Part shown: positions 1 to 10,676 of the stretch, one piece after another | Layout: every line of letters starts with the position of its first letter | How positions within the stretch are numbered: position 1 is the first letter of the stretch | Source of the DNA: Catonia carolina | Lineage: Eukaryota > Arthropoda > Insecta > Hemiptera > Achilidae | Direction of reading: 5' to 3' | Assembly: GCA_035578175.1 (NCBI GenBank) | Contig: JAQMRL010000007.1 | Span: 46,676,391-46,740,390 of the forward strand | DNA: 64,000 bases | The notes under the pieces: generated by a model | Told to the model about the DNA's origin: nothing | Database searches by the model: none | What the model saw: only the letters and a program-made list of their open reading frames with translations | Translations under genes and position numbers: made by a program

Positions 1-1280
1 AAAGGTGTGAGCGACAATTATAGATACAATAATTATCTAACCAGGCAGACCCTGTGTGTGTATAGGGGCCTACTATTCAAACGGTTCACTTCATGTTACC
101 TGTGCCTTTTGCATCCGACCGCTATGTATTAGATTCTCACGCGTTATTGTTACCCGTTTGAACGTGGGCTGCAGATAGCAGTTACAGTCCAAAAGCAGTC
201 TCTCTTGTTCTCGCTGCAATGGTGGGGACATAATCATTAAACTGCGGCATGAAAGCAGCTCAGTTTTTGTTTGCACCATTAATTTCAAGTAAAAAACCGT
301 AGCCGAGCACGCGCGTCTTTAATTCTTACACGGGGTATTATTTAATATAGTTGTGAGATATAACCTTCGTACAGAATAACTACTTGCATTGAAAATATCT
401 TTGCAACAGGTTTTTTTTTGTTGAAAATTAGTCATGCTGGTAGGCAAGGCTGTCACTTGACATTCCCTTTTTGGTCGGACGAAGGTTAAAAACTATCACC
501 CGGGTAATGTTATGTTATTACGCGTAAACACCATATTTGGAATGGGAGAAGTGACGTACATAATACAAGTAGATAAGTAGATGCGATTCCAACTTACGAC
601 TGAACAACTTACCCTACACCCTCACCTTCCACATTTTACTTTTCAAAAGAAACAAAAGCGAATCGTATTCAAGTGATTTCTCTCGCATCCAATCTGCATG
701 ATTTAAGTCAACTGTGACCGACTAAAACGAACAATATGATCGCTCACCAGTCAGGTAGGATACAGCCGGCAAGTAACACGTAACCCTATCATTTTTTAAG
801 GCGAAAAACCAGAGCGGTTATCATCGCCTGTTTTTCTACACAAGGGTAGAAAAACCCCTCTTGAAATTGTGTAAGGGTAGGGGAGAACCCATGTGTAGAA
901 CGATCTTTTCTTATTGTAACATTCAAATCTATTTACTAATATATCCCAGGTAAAATGATAAAAAAATATCATAAATTTACATACAAATTTAATATAACAG
1001 ATATATATATAGAGGATAAAAAAAGGTTGCAAAGGGGCCTTAAACATAAAAGAAAACATACAAATAAAAATTTAAACCTAATATCACAGTTACAATTAAC
1101 ACTTACAACACTGACAACTTATAAAATTAGTCTCACCAACTACTATCACAGGCAAGAAAATAAAATTTACATAGAAAAAAATAATATCAAAGTCATAAAG
1201 TAATAAAAGGCTGTAAAGAGGTAACAAAAATTTAAAAAAACGTAAAATTATACAAATATAAACTTTAAATTAATATCACT
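1..1280. other. gene-free AT-rich stretch
   Basis: No ORF here resembles a protein family I know, and the short open frames at 91-288, 796-1059 and 955-1203 are low-complexity or AT-driven. I see no repeat termini. A short CCTATC-like stretch near 784 echoes the low-complexity tract at 1858-1945. Confidence 0.5.
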
Positions 1281-1289
1281 GTTTCAATA

Positions 1290-1850
1290 AATACAATATT
1301 CCGCTCCGCCCAAGACTGTCACACACTGGTATATACACCGATGGATCGAAATTTTTTTTAGAATCGTATCAAAAACATTACCGAGCATACTCCGCATTTC
1401 GAAGGGTAGCTTAAATGGCCGACGCAGAGCTGCGTAGCAGACGCAGTCAACCAACACATGATTGATTGTCAAAGGACAAAAGCACCTGCCAAAAAATTGG
1501 AGCATCACCAGACGTCATGAGATACCCATGGCTTAATCTGGTGTGCCCAATTCTAAGTCGCGCGATGACAACTTCTTCCCTTCTATTATTTTTCCTCAGC
1601 GACGTAAGCCATGGCTTACGTTACATGGCTTAACTTCGTGCTTTATCTCTCGTAGCTTGCCATGGGACTCAGTCCATTCTACCTGCCAGGAATCAGTGAT
1701 GGCCCGCTTCACCAGACTCACGAAATCCGACACAGTCAGATATTGCGTAAAAGCCGGTTGGCGAGCCGCCTACTTAGCGATCAGATCAGCAGCCTCATTT
1801 CCCGAGGTTCCAGCATGATCTGGAACCCAGCAGAAAACAACGCATTTTAG
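1290..1850 (-). pseudogene. LINE ORF2 remnant: RNase H and C-terminal zinc-knuckle-like segment
   Basis: Read on the minus strand, about 1849-1770 encodes a segment with WVPDHAGTSGNEAADLIAK. This is the RNase H signature (G-N-E-x-A-D) of I/Jockey-type non-LTR retrotransposons. It runs into an in-frame stop (TAG) and then continues with residues typical of the region behind RNase H (ARLRIGHTRLSHGYL), followed by LTINHVLVDCVCY, the tail that usually sits after a CxxC motif. Stops and frame changes separate the pieces, so it is a dead fragment. A 17-bp palindrome (GTAAGCCATGGCTTACG, around 1604-1620) interrupts the reading. No reverse transcriptase part is seen nearby. Confidence 0.7.
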
Positions 1851-1857
1851 CCCATCA

Positions 1858-1945
1858 AGTAACCCTATCATGGAACCACCTATCATCTAACCCTATCCAT
1901 CCCTATCCCCGTCCTATCTATCCTATCCTATTTATCCAATCTATC
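1858..1945. repeat. degenerate CCTATC low-complexity tract
   Basis: Irregular repeats of CCTAT, CCTATC and CTAACCCTATC. The unit is not the insect telomere repeat TTAGG. It directly precedes the tRNA-derived SINE head. Confidence 0.6.
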
Positions 1946-1962
1946 GTATCTATATATACGCA

Positions 1963-2130
1963 TTGGCATAGTTGGTAACGTGCTCGCCTCTCATCATGCG
2001 GTCTTGGGTTCGAATCCCACTCAGGCACGGCATATTTTCATACGTTACAAAAAATACACATTTCATCCCTCACCGTCTGCATTAGCAGTAATTCCAAAAA
2101 TGTCGGACGTTAAACCAAAAAAAAAAAACA
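1963..2130 (+). repeat. tRNA-derived SINE (SINE-1 family)
   Basis: The tRNA-like head has a clear RNA polymerase III box B (GGGTTCGAATCCC, near 2007) and a box A-like stretch (GCATAGTTGGTAACG). Behind it come a body with GTCTGCATTAGCAGTAATT and a tail with CGGACGTTAAACC and an A-rich end. The same body and tail recur at 13621-13792, 14064-14169, 45297-45434 and 46311-46352. The two 46-kb pieces lack head or tail. It is a non-autonomous retroposon with no protein. Confidence 0.8.
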
Positions 2131-3105
2131 TCTATCTGTCACCTATCATGAAATCCATCCTAATTGGTGAAAAAGAAATAACTGAGCGCATTATCAGTTT
2201 TATATGGTTGTGTAATTTTGTATAAATTGTGTAACTTACTAGACGGAGCACAAGAGAAAAAACACAACGATCCATTTTGTGGCAGTGACCTGCAGCATGT
2301 TACAAAAGTAAAATATATTCAAGAAAAAATACGTCAGGCAGTCGGAAGAGTGAAGAATGTGAATGCAGGTACTTAACACTTAAATTTTTCTTCATTTAAA
2401 TGTATATTTTAATTTAGACTCCGATACTGTAGTCACTTGCCATCAACGACCATACTGGATTATAAAATTTTCCATGCACTGTTGTTCAGAATGGAATGCA
2501 TAAATGCAGAATGTTTGGTCTATAAAAAAAATTATTTCGAGCCGATCCATGTTTCTTTCGATAGGCAAGGTGAGTATGTTGGCTAGTTTTATGTCGTATG
2601 GTAATATTTTCGAGAGACTGAAACTTTAATAATAATAACTTTATAATAATATAATAATAATAATAATAATATTAATAATATAATAATAATATAATAATAT
2701 TATAATAATATAATAATATTTATAATAATATTTTTTATAGCAAAATAAAAGTAGGCTGCTAATAAAAGACACATTTAAATAGTTATCTGTGCCCATTATA
2801 TGCCTTCATTTTCAATTATAATACCAGTTGGCTGTTAAACAAACTGATCCTTTACTTATTAGGTGACTTGACATTATTAGAAACAAGAAACATGACCAAA
2901 ACGATGACATGTCTACATTTAGATGATTTAAATATTTGTCTCTTTTAAAAATGTCAGTTATTTATTTCGATATATTTTATGAAAAATGATATTCAATAGA
3001 CCTATACGTTATAGCCTTTAGCTTACGTTATTGAACGCGATAAAAGGTTTTTTAGATGAACGGCATAGGTTCATCTACAGAACGAGTAAAGCGACTTCGT
3101 ACAGG
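2131..3105. other. gene-free stretch with TAA microsatellite
   Basis: Only AT-rich non-coding sequence is seen. About 2629-2735 is an imperfect (TAA)n/(TAATA)n microsatellite. No ORF above 80 codons resembles a known protein. Confidence 0.5.
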
Positions 3106-3517
3106 TATTGTTTAGGTGAACAGCCGAAAGGCTGGTTTGAACCTCTAGAGGATTTACTAAGTAAAAACGAGGAGTGAGTTGGTTTACTACTGCCTTCTTC
3201 AATGAGTTGAAAGAGTATGCTTATTAGCATGCCAGGCCCTCCAAAAAGCACTTCCAAAAATCACTTTTCACCCTGCAAATGACACCTTCACTTCATTCTC
3301 TACAGGGTCTGGCTGTGTCGTGAAATTCATTACTCTCTGAGGAGATAACTCTGACTAGTGTCTTTTACACCTCTACCTCTTCTGTTCTTAAATAGTTCAG
3401 TCGTATAATTGGCTGACAATGTGATAAGAAACAGAACTATTTTTTTGTAGCCCTGGAACCAACAGATCGAGTGCAATTAATTAAACACTCTACCTGCTCT
3501 TTATGGCAGCCTTTACC
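3106..3517 (-). mobile_element. family A retroposon, copy A1
   Basis: This copy shares its whole length with the copies at 5518-5763, 40324-40722, 48544-48935 and 58369-58754. Shared landmarks are AGCCGAAAGGCTGGTTTGAA, GTTTTACTAAGTAAAA-like, CACAGGGTCTGGCTGT and the CTACCTCTTCTGTTCTTAAA segment. Orientation is set from A5, where the element ends in an AAC-rich tail (GACCTAAACAACAACA), so A1 is on the minus strand. This copy has several substitutions and small indels, and I could not find a target-site duplication. The family is unnamed to me. Confidence 0.75.
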
Positions 3518-4852
3518 ACTTGCCGTTATGAGCAGATGACGAAAAACTTGATAATTTTTTTTTCAAGGAGTGGGCTCAAACTTAGCCGACGTTTGAACCA
3601 GAGTTAATTGGAAATATTGGGGAAGGTGAAGCAGAAACTGGGTCATTGTTTTTATTTCCTGTTACAGAGGAAGAAGTTAAAAGAATTATAAGCTGTTTAA
3701 AATTTGATACTTCCCCAGGACCAAACAAATTGAAACCTAAAGTTTGTGTTCAAAACAAATATAGCTTCTACAAACCATTAGCAAAACTCATATATGTGCT
3801 TTGTAACGGTATTATTGCCGAATGTTTAAAAAGGAGCTCGATTTTTAAAGTCGGAGACAAATTCAAAGTAAATTGGTTTGAACCAATATTTTTATTAAAT
3901 ATTACAGTTAAGATTTTGGAAGAACAATCACAGCCAGACTCGTTAGCTTACTTAATAAATATAATGGAATATTATGTAATCTGTACCGTTCCCGACCAGA
4001 CCTGAGCACAAATCATGCTCTAAGGTCATAGCTACAATAATGCAGCGAATTTACTGGGATAAGAAAGTTTTGGTTGTGTTTCTCAATTTAAAAAACCGTT
4101 CGATATTGTGTCACACATAATTTTGCAGATTGCATTTCGGCAGAAGAGGACTAGATTTCACACTTTTAAAAATATACGTATCAAACAGCACTCACCGTGT
4201 AAGGGTCGATGAACAACGAAGTGATAATTTAATAATTTGAAAATGAGATTCCATAAGGGATTTTTCTTGGTCCGATACTATTTCTGATGTACATTAACAA
4301 GTTTTGTTACTTAAATATAGAAGGACGGATTGTCAGTTTTGCACTTTGTTGTTCACGAGGTCTACCTGGAAGGATACCAAATATAAGGCTGAAATAGGGC
4401 TCAGAATTCTAAAGAAATGGTCTGATTCAAATTTGTTAAGACTAAATTGTCAAAAAACCTCTTTTCTTCCCTTTTCTGCGTCAGTCCAAGGTCAACCCAA
4501 ATTTTATAATTTAAAAGTTCACACGTGTCCAGGCGTAGTGAATAATTATTGTTCTCGCAAAGCTGTTTTTGTCAGCTAATAATAAAGTACCTAGGTATAA
4601 AAATGGACCACCTTTTTAGATGGAGTGAGCACATTCAAGGTTTTTGTCAGCGTCTGAGAAAATTAGTAATTAGGCTACATTAAAGAAACCTACAGTTCAA
4701 AAACTGAATAAGGAGACATTAAAAACTGTCTGCTCACCCATCGCGTGGTTGGTACTAACCTACGGTATAATAAAAAGCTAGAGGGTGGGGTGGTACTAAC
4801 TTCTCTTCTTTGAACCCTCTACAGAAAGTTCAGAAGCTGATTTTACGAATAA

Positions 4853-5014
4853 TCTATACTACTATTATAAAGACAAAGCGTGTTTTCTTGTGCAGGCTAA
4901 TTTGTAAAACTACTGAACGGATTTTTGTGAAATGTTGACAGCACATTCGTATTTATATTCACATCAACATTTTATTTTTAAATTTTCAAAAATGATAACC
5001 CTAAAGGCCCCATG

Positions 5015-5101
<87 letters not shown>

Positions 5102-5381
5102 TGTGTGTGTGTGTACATGTGAGTACGTATTGTTGGTGAAGTAGATAAAAGGGTTTGATGATGGTGAGAGACGTACGCGGGGTGAAGACCGTACATACGT
5201 ATAAAGACTACCGAGAGTCGTACGCAGGGGAGTTATCAAAACGGTGTGCGAGCGCGCGTACGTACGTCGGAGTATACGGTGTTGATCTAGCAGCTACACA
5301 ATTTCTGTTACATATTTATTTTTAAAAAATGGATTACACCCTACACACGTTTCGCGTGCGAAGCCGCGCAGGGCATGCTAG
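4853..5381 (+). mobile_element. non-autonomous Helitron, 529 bp
   Basis: The 5' end TCTATACTACTATTATAAAG and the 3' end, a GC-rich hairpin (GCGTGCGAAGCCGCGC) followed shortly by CTAG, are those of Helitrons. It sits between A (4852) and T (5382), the expected AT target, with no target duplication. A long (GT)n tract lies inside. There is no Rep/helicase ORF, so it is non-autonomous. It splits the LINE described at 3548-5872, so it is younger than that copy. Confidence 0.85.
5015..5115. repeat. (GT)n microsatellite
   Basis: About 50 GT units with one TA interruption near 5095, inside the Helitron. The poly-Cys-Val and poly-Thr-His open frames across it are artefacts of the dinucleotide. Confidence 0.95.
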
Positions 5382-5517
5382 TTAATAATAAAAAAAAAAC
5401 AACCGATGTATCAAAATTGAGCAGCTTTTTCAAAAATTCAAAGTAACTGATGTCCGCCAAATATTTGCGAAAGAAAGAGGCCACCATTATAATACAAGAA
5501 TCTCTTACTTTTTACAT

Positions 5518-5763
5518 GTTGTTTGTTTGTTTAGGTCAACAGCCGAAAGGCTGGTTTGAACCTCTAGAGGTTTTACTAAGTAAAACGAGGAGTGAGGTGG
5601 TTTACCATTGCCTTCCTCACTGAGTGGAAAAGTACGCTTATCAGCATGCCGGGCCCTCTGAAAAGCACTCTGTAAATTTTCCACTCTGTAAATGACACCT
5701 TCACTTCATTCACCACAGGGTCTGGCTGTACAATGAAATTCATTACTTTTACACCTCTACCTC
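5518..5763 (-). mobile_element. family A retroposon, copy A2 (shortened)
   Basis: Homologous to A3 and A5 but 246 bp long. The 5' third of the element (in its own orientation) is missing, as expected of 5' truncation during target-primed insertion. It is flanked by a perfect 12-bp duplication TACTTTTTACAT at 5506-5517 and 5764-5775. Removing the element and one duplication restores a continuous LINE reading frame across the junction, so it landed in the older LINE. Confidence 0.85.
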
Positions 5764-6065
5764 TACTTTTTACATAAGGCATTATAAAAAAAGTAATTTC
5801 AGCTATTTATCCTCAAGCTGCAGACTCTGCTTCCCACAACTTAAAAATGCCGGACATCATAAAAGTATAAAAAAGCAGTAGTCTAGGTAACCATGTGGTT
5901 AAAACAAGTAGTAAGGGTAACGATAGAAATAATGGTTACGTTATACAGTAATCCAGTATTTTGTGAGCTCGTTTACAGGTCCGATGATCAGTTTTTTTTA
6001 TAGTTGTGGATAAATTCTTTTGATTTGCATATTTTATTTGTATTTATTTTGATGTATACATAATA

Positions 6066-7034
6066 CCGGGTGTTCCACGAAGAAGTTGCTATTTTTGAAT
6101 TAATATGCCGGACGTATCGCACACTCTACAGACTGGAAACTTTAGTTATAATAAATAGGTATGTAAAAAGTACCCTCGAGTTTCATTTGCTTATGATTAA
6201 TCGAAACAAAATGGTGGAATAAGAAAATAATATCAAAAATGAACAATAATCTTGTGAAATCAAAGGGTATAACAAGTGTGGGTGCTGTCACCAAGGATGG
6301 TGTTTTATCGTGTGACATATCCCATCAGATAATGACTGGAAACAGATACGCATCAATTTTAACTAATCACATAGTTCCTCATCTTTCTCAGGCGGAGTTG
6401 CAGGACGTTTTTTTCCAGCATGATGGAGCTCCTCCACATTATGCTGATGTGGCCAAAGCGGTTTTAAACCAAAATCTTCCTAACCGTTGGATAGGTCGTG
6501 GCAGCGGCCTCATGGACTGGACGTTAAACAAAAAAAAAATCATGGACTGGCCTCCAAGATCGCCAGACTTGTCTGTTTGCGATTTTTTCCTAAGGGGCTT
6601 CTTGAAGGAAAAAGTTTATTCTCACACCATTACAACAGACGACGAATTAATGAGGCTGATTGAAAAGGAACTGTTGTTGATACCTCGGAAATTTTTCAAA
6701 AATTCTTATGACTCATTTTTGTTTCGTTGCTATCAGTGCATAGCTATTGATGAACATCAGTTTTAATGGTTAATGAAACAAATTATGTTCATTAATAATT
6801 TATCACTTTCATTTTATTACTTAAGTAACATTGTTACAAATCACCAATTTGAAATGGTTATGCAAATAAAATTACTTTCCGCCATTTTGTTTTGATTAAT
6901 CATAAGCAAATGAAACTCGAGGGTACTTTTCTTACATATCTATGTATTATATCTGTGAAGTTTCCAATCTGTAGGGTGTGCGAAACGTCCGGCCTTTTAA
7001 TTCAAAAATAGCTACCTCTTCGTGGGACAACCGG
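6066..7034 (+). mobile_element. Tc1/mariner-superfamily element with long inverted repeats
   Basis: The element is 969 bp and flanked by TA (6064-6065 and 7035-7036), the target duplication of this superfamily. The left end CCGGGTGTTCCACGAAGAAG matches the right end read in reverse (CCGGTTGTCCCACGAAGAGG), and the match runs for about 150 bp, including CTCGAGTTTCATTTGCTTAT. Such long TIRs are unusual for the group, where 20-60 bp is common. The inside holds only the C-terminal half of a transposase (6239-6766). Confidence 0.9.
6239..6766 (+). pseudogene. Tc1/mariner-like transposase, C-terminal part (175 codons)
   Basis: The family integrates DNA by a DD(D/E) catalytic core. The second catalytic Asp is visible in FFQHDGAPPHYADVAKAVL and the third acidic position in WPPRSPDLSVCDFFLRG, followed by the usual KVYSH segment. 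The first Asp and the whole N-terminal helix-turn-helix are absent; a full enzyme would be about 340 residues. The open frame starts at an internal Met just inside the left TIR, so the 5' half of the gene was deleted. An insertion near residues 92-101 repeats a MDW motif (MDWTLNKKKIMDW), from a short direct duplication (CATGGACTGG twice, around 6511-6550). It cannot be active alone. Confidence 0.85.
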
Positions 7035-7036
7035 TA

Positions 7037-8021
7037 TGTTATAGCATAATATTTTAAAACCTTCTTAGTAGTTTATTTAAGTATCTAAAATAGGCTTATA
7101 ATTTTAATTACTAACACACTAATACAGTACCGTAGCAGTTGCAGTAGAAGAATATATACAGAAACACAAAATTTATCTATCCTTGATCATGGGAAACCAT
7201 AGTCGGGTAGATAATTTCCCACCACTAGGTTAATATAGGTAAATAAATAGAAGAATTTTTAAGTTGTAATAATTAAAGAAATTTACTTTTTATTGTAATG
7301 ATTTCTGTAACGTATTAGGTAAATAAAAATAAATAAATAAATGTCAATGAAACTATAACATCAGGTAGTGCTGGTATCAAGTCAAAAATCACGTACTTGA
7401 AATCGTACTGAAGGTTCTCGATATCTTCAAAATGTAGAAACGATTGTTTTTATTATTTTTGAAAGTACGGTATTTCTACAGACAAGTTGAGTTCAGCCAG
7501 ATGGTAACTTCCTAACATCTAAATATTTTAACAGTTTAGGAGTAAATAGAGAAAGGTCATTTGAAAACATAATCGGTTTAAAGATCTGCTTCTTCTTGCC
7601 TGATAGCAGTATAAGTATTGTACAGTTCCAACATCACAATTCCTGGTACAAAACCTTAAAACTTTCAGTACAAATACGTGTCTGTGCGTCATTATGTTTA
7701 ATGCAGAAATAGTACTAAGTGTGTATGGGTTTGTCCGTTCGAACGGGTGTTTCAAAATGGATGCAACCGTAACATTAAAAAAAGTAGAAGTAACGCATAG
7801 GTAAATTTCACGTCTCCTTATGTCAGTTTGCAACATTGTACCGCTTGTAACAATTGAATTGTCGTTATTGTGCTATTCCAGTATCCATTAGCCCCTATTG
7901 TGTCAACGATATCGTTTTATAAAAACAAACGTGTGTTTATTCTTCAGACTTATTCCGCTTATAGGCCTAAATCTTACAAATTAGTAAAAGACGAGTTTCA
8001 GTTAATATTCCGAATTATACT
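7037..8021. other. gene-free stretch
   Basis: AT-rich sequence without recognisable coding or repeat features. The minus-strand frame at 7528-7836 (102 codons) resembles nothing I know. Confidence 0.45.
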
Positions 8022-8126
8022 GTCCCGAATAAGTCGACAATCTTGCATTTGTTAAATAAATTTCGTGAGATTGGAAGTGTACAAGATCACAAAAGCACTG
8101 GTCGACCATCAGCGATAACCATGGAA
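8022..8126 (+). pseudogene. mariner-type transposase helix-turn-helix remnant
   Basis: 35 codons read VPNKSTILHLLNKFREIGSV and continue with QDHKSTGRPSAI. This is the DNA-binding helix-turn-helix and GRP linker found at the N-terminus of Tc1/mariner-like transposases. A frame change lies upstream and no catalytic core follows. It is not the missing half of the element at 6066-7034: that element is closed by its own TIRs, and this fragment lies 1 kb outside it. Confidence 0.65.
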
Positions 8127-9710
8127 ATTCTAGAGGTTGTAAAAAGTTTTTGACCCGCTCTCGTAGAAAATTGCTCAGGATCTTTTCAAGCTGGGATTTT
8201 ACTATCTACTGCTTTCAGAACTACAAAAAGTTGTAACATTTGCATGCTTACCCCGTCGGTGTCGTACATGAACTGGAAGAATGGAAACAGTGATTTAATT
8301 TGAACGCATTTACTTTTGTATAAGTGGAAATTAGTAATGCCCTGGTTCAGCAGTAATTCATCATGAAAAATGGAAATAAAAGTAACGCGTACACTGAACC
8401 TGTAGTACGCTTAAGCCCTCTTCAGCCACTCCAATTGGTTCTGACATCATGATTATGAAACAGTAATAGTTTACACAAAAAATACATCTATCACGGCCTT
8501 TTGATGATAGTTTATAAATGAGTACTGTTTACAATCATAATATATTGGGCAAATTCAAACGCGGAAGCACTCACACGCTCAGTAATTCGTGGCTCTTGTC
8601 CTATTCTGCAACGATGTACAACCCGTTAGAATCACGCCGTTATTCATTACTGTGTGATGAAAAAATTTATCCGAAGTTGAGGGCCTATGAATCCCTTTGT
8701 GGGAGAGGGCGCACACCCAGTCAATCTTCTCTCCATCATTAAAGTTTTTTGATTTCTCTAATTTTCTTTAAAACTTAAATAGTTTTTATATAGCAAACTG
8801 GAAATTACTGGAATTAGAAGCTTACCATTATAATGGTTTAAATCATACCTGCATCGTATATGTCAGGTGGTCAGAATAGGAAACGATACTAGTGGGCTAT
8901 TACAAAGAAATTAATAATCAGAAATTTTAAAACCAAACATGGCAAAATAAAACTTCAAAACAATGTACTTACGCAAATATAAGCGTCGTTTCATTAAATA
9001 AAATAAGTATAAAAAGTGCAGACAATAGGCGTAGGCCGTGCGCACTTTGTTATACTCGGTCAGAATTCAGTAGGCCTTTGGTTGGATTGTTGTATTACAA
9101 ACACTATTTGTTGGTTATTCTGTTATTTACCCTGTTCATTATACCACAGAAAAGAAATCAACTGGCCTATTATCGTTATTAACACCTGACACTTAGCTTA
9201 GTGACCTTATAGGAACCATATTAATCAGACCTGCTGCGTGAGCAATGTCACCAGGCACACGATTACATGCTAACACACGTTCATAATAAAGTATCTTTAA
9301 TAACCTATTTGTTACTATGTTTGATAACAATGGACAAGGCTGACTCAATTACTTGTAATAATGCATCTGCCAACTCCGTTTTTCAACTATTATAAAATCT
9401 TTCTACTGATATATGCATGAAAATTTTCACAACTTTTCGTACATCACAATAATCGCAACTTTGACAAAATTCGCGGTAGTTTTCATTCCGTTTTGGTATA
9501 AAACCTAGCCTGCATACGTTGAAGCTTAGCGTTTGTTTGCTTAAGTGGAGACTGTACTTTGTATCCCGCCAATGTTAAATTTGCTATTTTTATGTACATT
9601 TTTCATAGGATTGGTAAAAGATGGGGAAATGAAACTTTACACACTATAGGTGTCGGGTTTCTTCTCGAGCCACTGACATTTTTTCAATTTAATCTTTGGA
9701 CCATACCATT
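8127..9710. other. gene-free stretch
   Basis: Nothing recognisable. The frame at 8518-8742 (74 codons) has ordinary amino-acid composition but no known similarity. Confidence 0.45.
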
Positions 9711-9855
9711 TTTTACTTTCTCTTGCCTATATGAATATATAGGAAGGAAAGTATTGTTTTCATGTCGATTTTTCAAAATCGAGTTTTCACCGGATCTATA
9801 CGTTTTCAGACCCCCTGAACCCAAAAAACATGTTTTTAGCGATTGGTCTGTGTGT

Positions 9856-9892
<37 letters not shown>

Positions 9893-10676
9893 TGTGTGTG
9901 AACAGAATATCTCAAGAACGGAACATCGTACGAACTTGAAACTTGAAACTTAAGTTACATACCACTACCGGACGCGACACGAACATTTTCATCAAAATCG
10001 GTCAACCGGAAGTAGTAGTTTATTCGTATAATTTTTCAGTTTTTTGCGATTTTCTCAAAAACTGGTCCTACGATTTTTTTTAAAATCGCCTATTTTACTC
10101 AATTTTTTATTCTCTACAAGATAGGGTAGGCGTCATGTTTGCTGAAATTCTCGGTGAGGCTGTTTTCACGTAAAAACGTTGTTTTTTTAAGATTACGGCT
10201 TTAATATCAATTTTAGCGCAAAAACTTATATAATAAAAGTTGTAGAGAATTTAAAAACCTACAACTTCTGATTTAAACATTTTTTTGTATAACGCTTAGT
10301 TTAGCGGTAATTTGCGATTTTCTGTTTTTTTCTCACGAAAACGTGAGAAAAATCGATTTTTTTAACATTTCGGTCTTAGTATGCATTTTACGACAAAAGT
10401 GTATATAATTAAATTTATAGAAAATTAAAAGATCTACAACTTTTGTTTAGAGCATTTTTCTCTACAGAGCCTAGTTTAGCGTGAAAGCGTGATTTTCCGT
10501 ATTTTTAAGCCAAACTGAGTTCGATTTTCATTTTGAGTGTTTCAGTCATGATTAAAATAAGGTTATGTTTATTGAGGTTAGTTTTTTGTTTATTTCTAAT
10601 ATTTTATTACTAATGTTAAATTATATTGTAAATTATTTGCATTGGCAAGAGAAAGTTGTGTGAGTGTTTCACACCA
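9711..10676 (+). mobile_element. family B repeat, copy B1
   Basis: The repeat is about 966 bp, with ACTTTCTCTTGCC at 9715-9727 and its exact inverse GGCAAGAGAAAGT at 10644-10656. The inside carries landmarks seen in every copy: GGAAGGAAAGTATTG, a (GT)n tract, CCGACACGAACATT-like, GGTCAACCGGAAGTAGTAGT, and the hairpin CTCACGAAAACGTGAG. Homology continues beyond the right inverted end to TTTCACACCA (10676). No transposase is present. Inverted ends suggest a non-autonomous DNA element, but I could not define a target duplication. Confidence 0.75.

Larger units (their letters stand above)
3548..5872 (+). pseudogene. non-LTR retrotransposon (LINE) reverse transcriptase remnant, twice interrupted
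   Basis: Conceptual translation gives a reverse transcriptase of the non-LTR type in pieces. About 3646-3960 has the early RT motifs (VTEEEVKRIISCLKFDTSPG; IFKVGD; NITVKILEE). About 4020-4200 resembles the region around the first catalytic Asp, with the Asp lost (VVFLNLKKPFD). About 4304-4560 has WKDTKYKAEIGLRILKKWSD and LRLNCQKTSF, which follow the usual FADD box; that box itself is not intact. The C-terminal part resumes after the Helitron insertion (5382 onward: IEQLFQKFKVTDVRQIFAKE) and again after the family A insertion (about 5776-5870: ALYKKSNFSYLSSSCRLCFP). Frameshifts and stops show it is dead. No endonuclease domain is present, so it is 5' truncated. Confidence 0.8.

Noticed and set aside
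1858..1945. Telomere-like CCTAT/CTAACCC tract
   Set aside because: The unit is irregular and does not match the insect TTAGG repeat; it lies in the interior of a repeat-rich region.
3646..4005. An intact 119-codon gene
   Set aside because: It is part of a frameshifted LINE reverse transcriptase that continues in other frames and past two insertions.
4932..5239. Poly-Cys/Val and poly-Thr/His open frames
   Set aside because: They are produced by the (GT)n microsatellite inside the Helitron, on either strand.
9840..9900. (GT)n at 9840 as an independent feature
   Set aside because: It is an internal part of family B, present in shorter form in the other copies.
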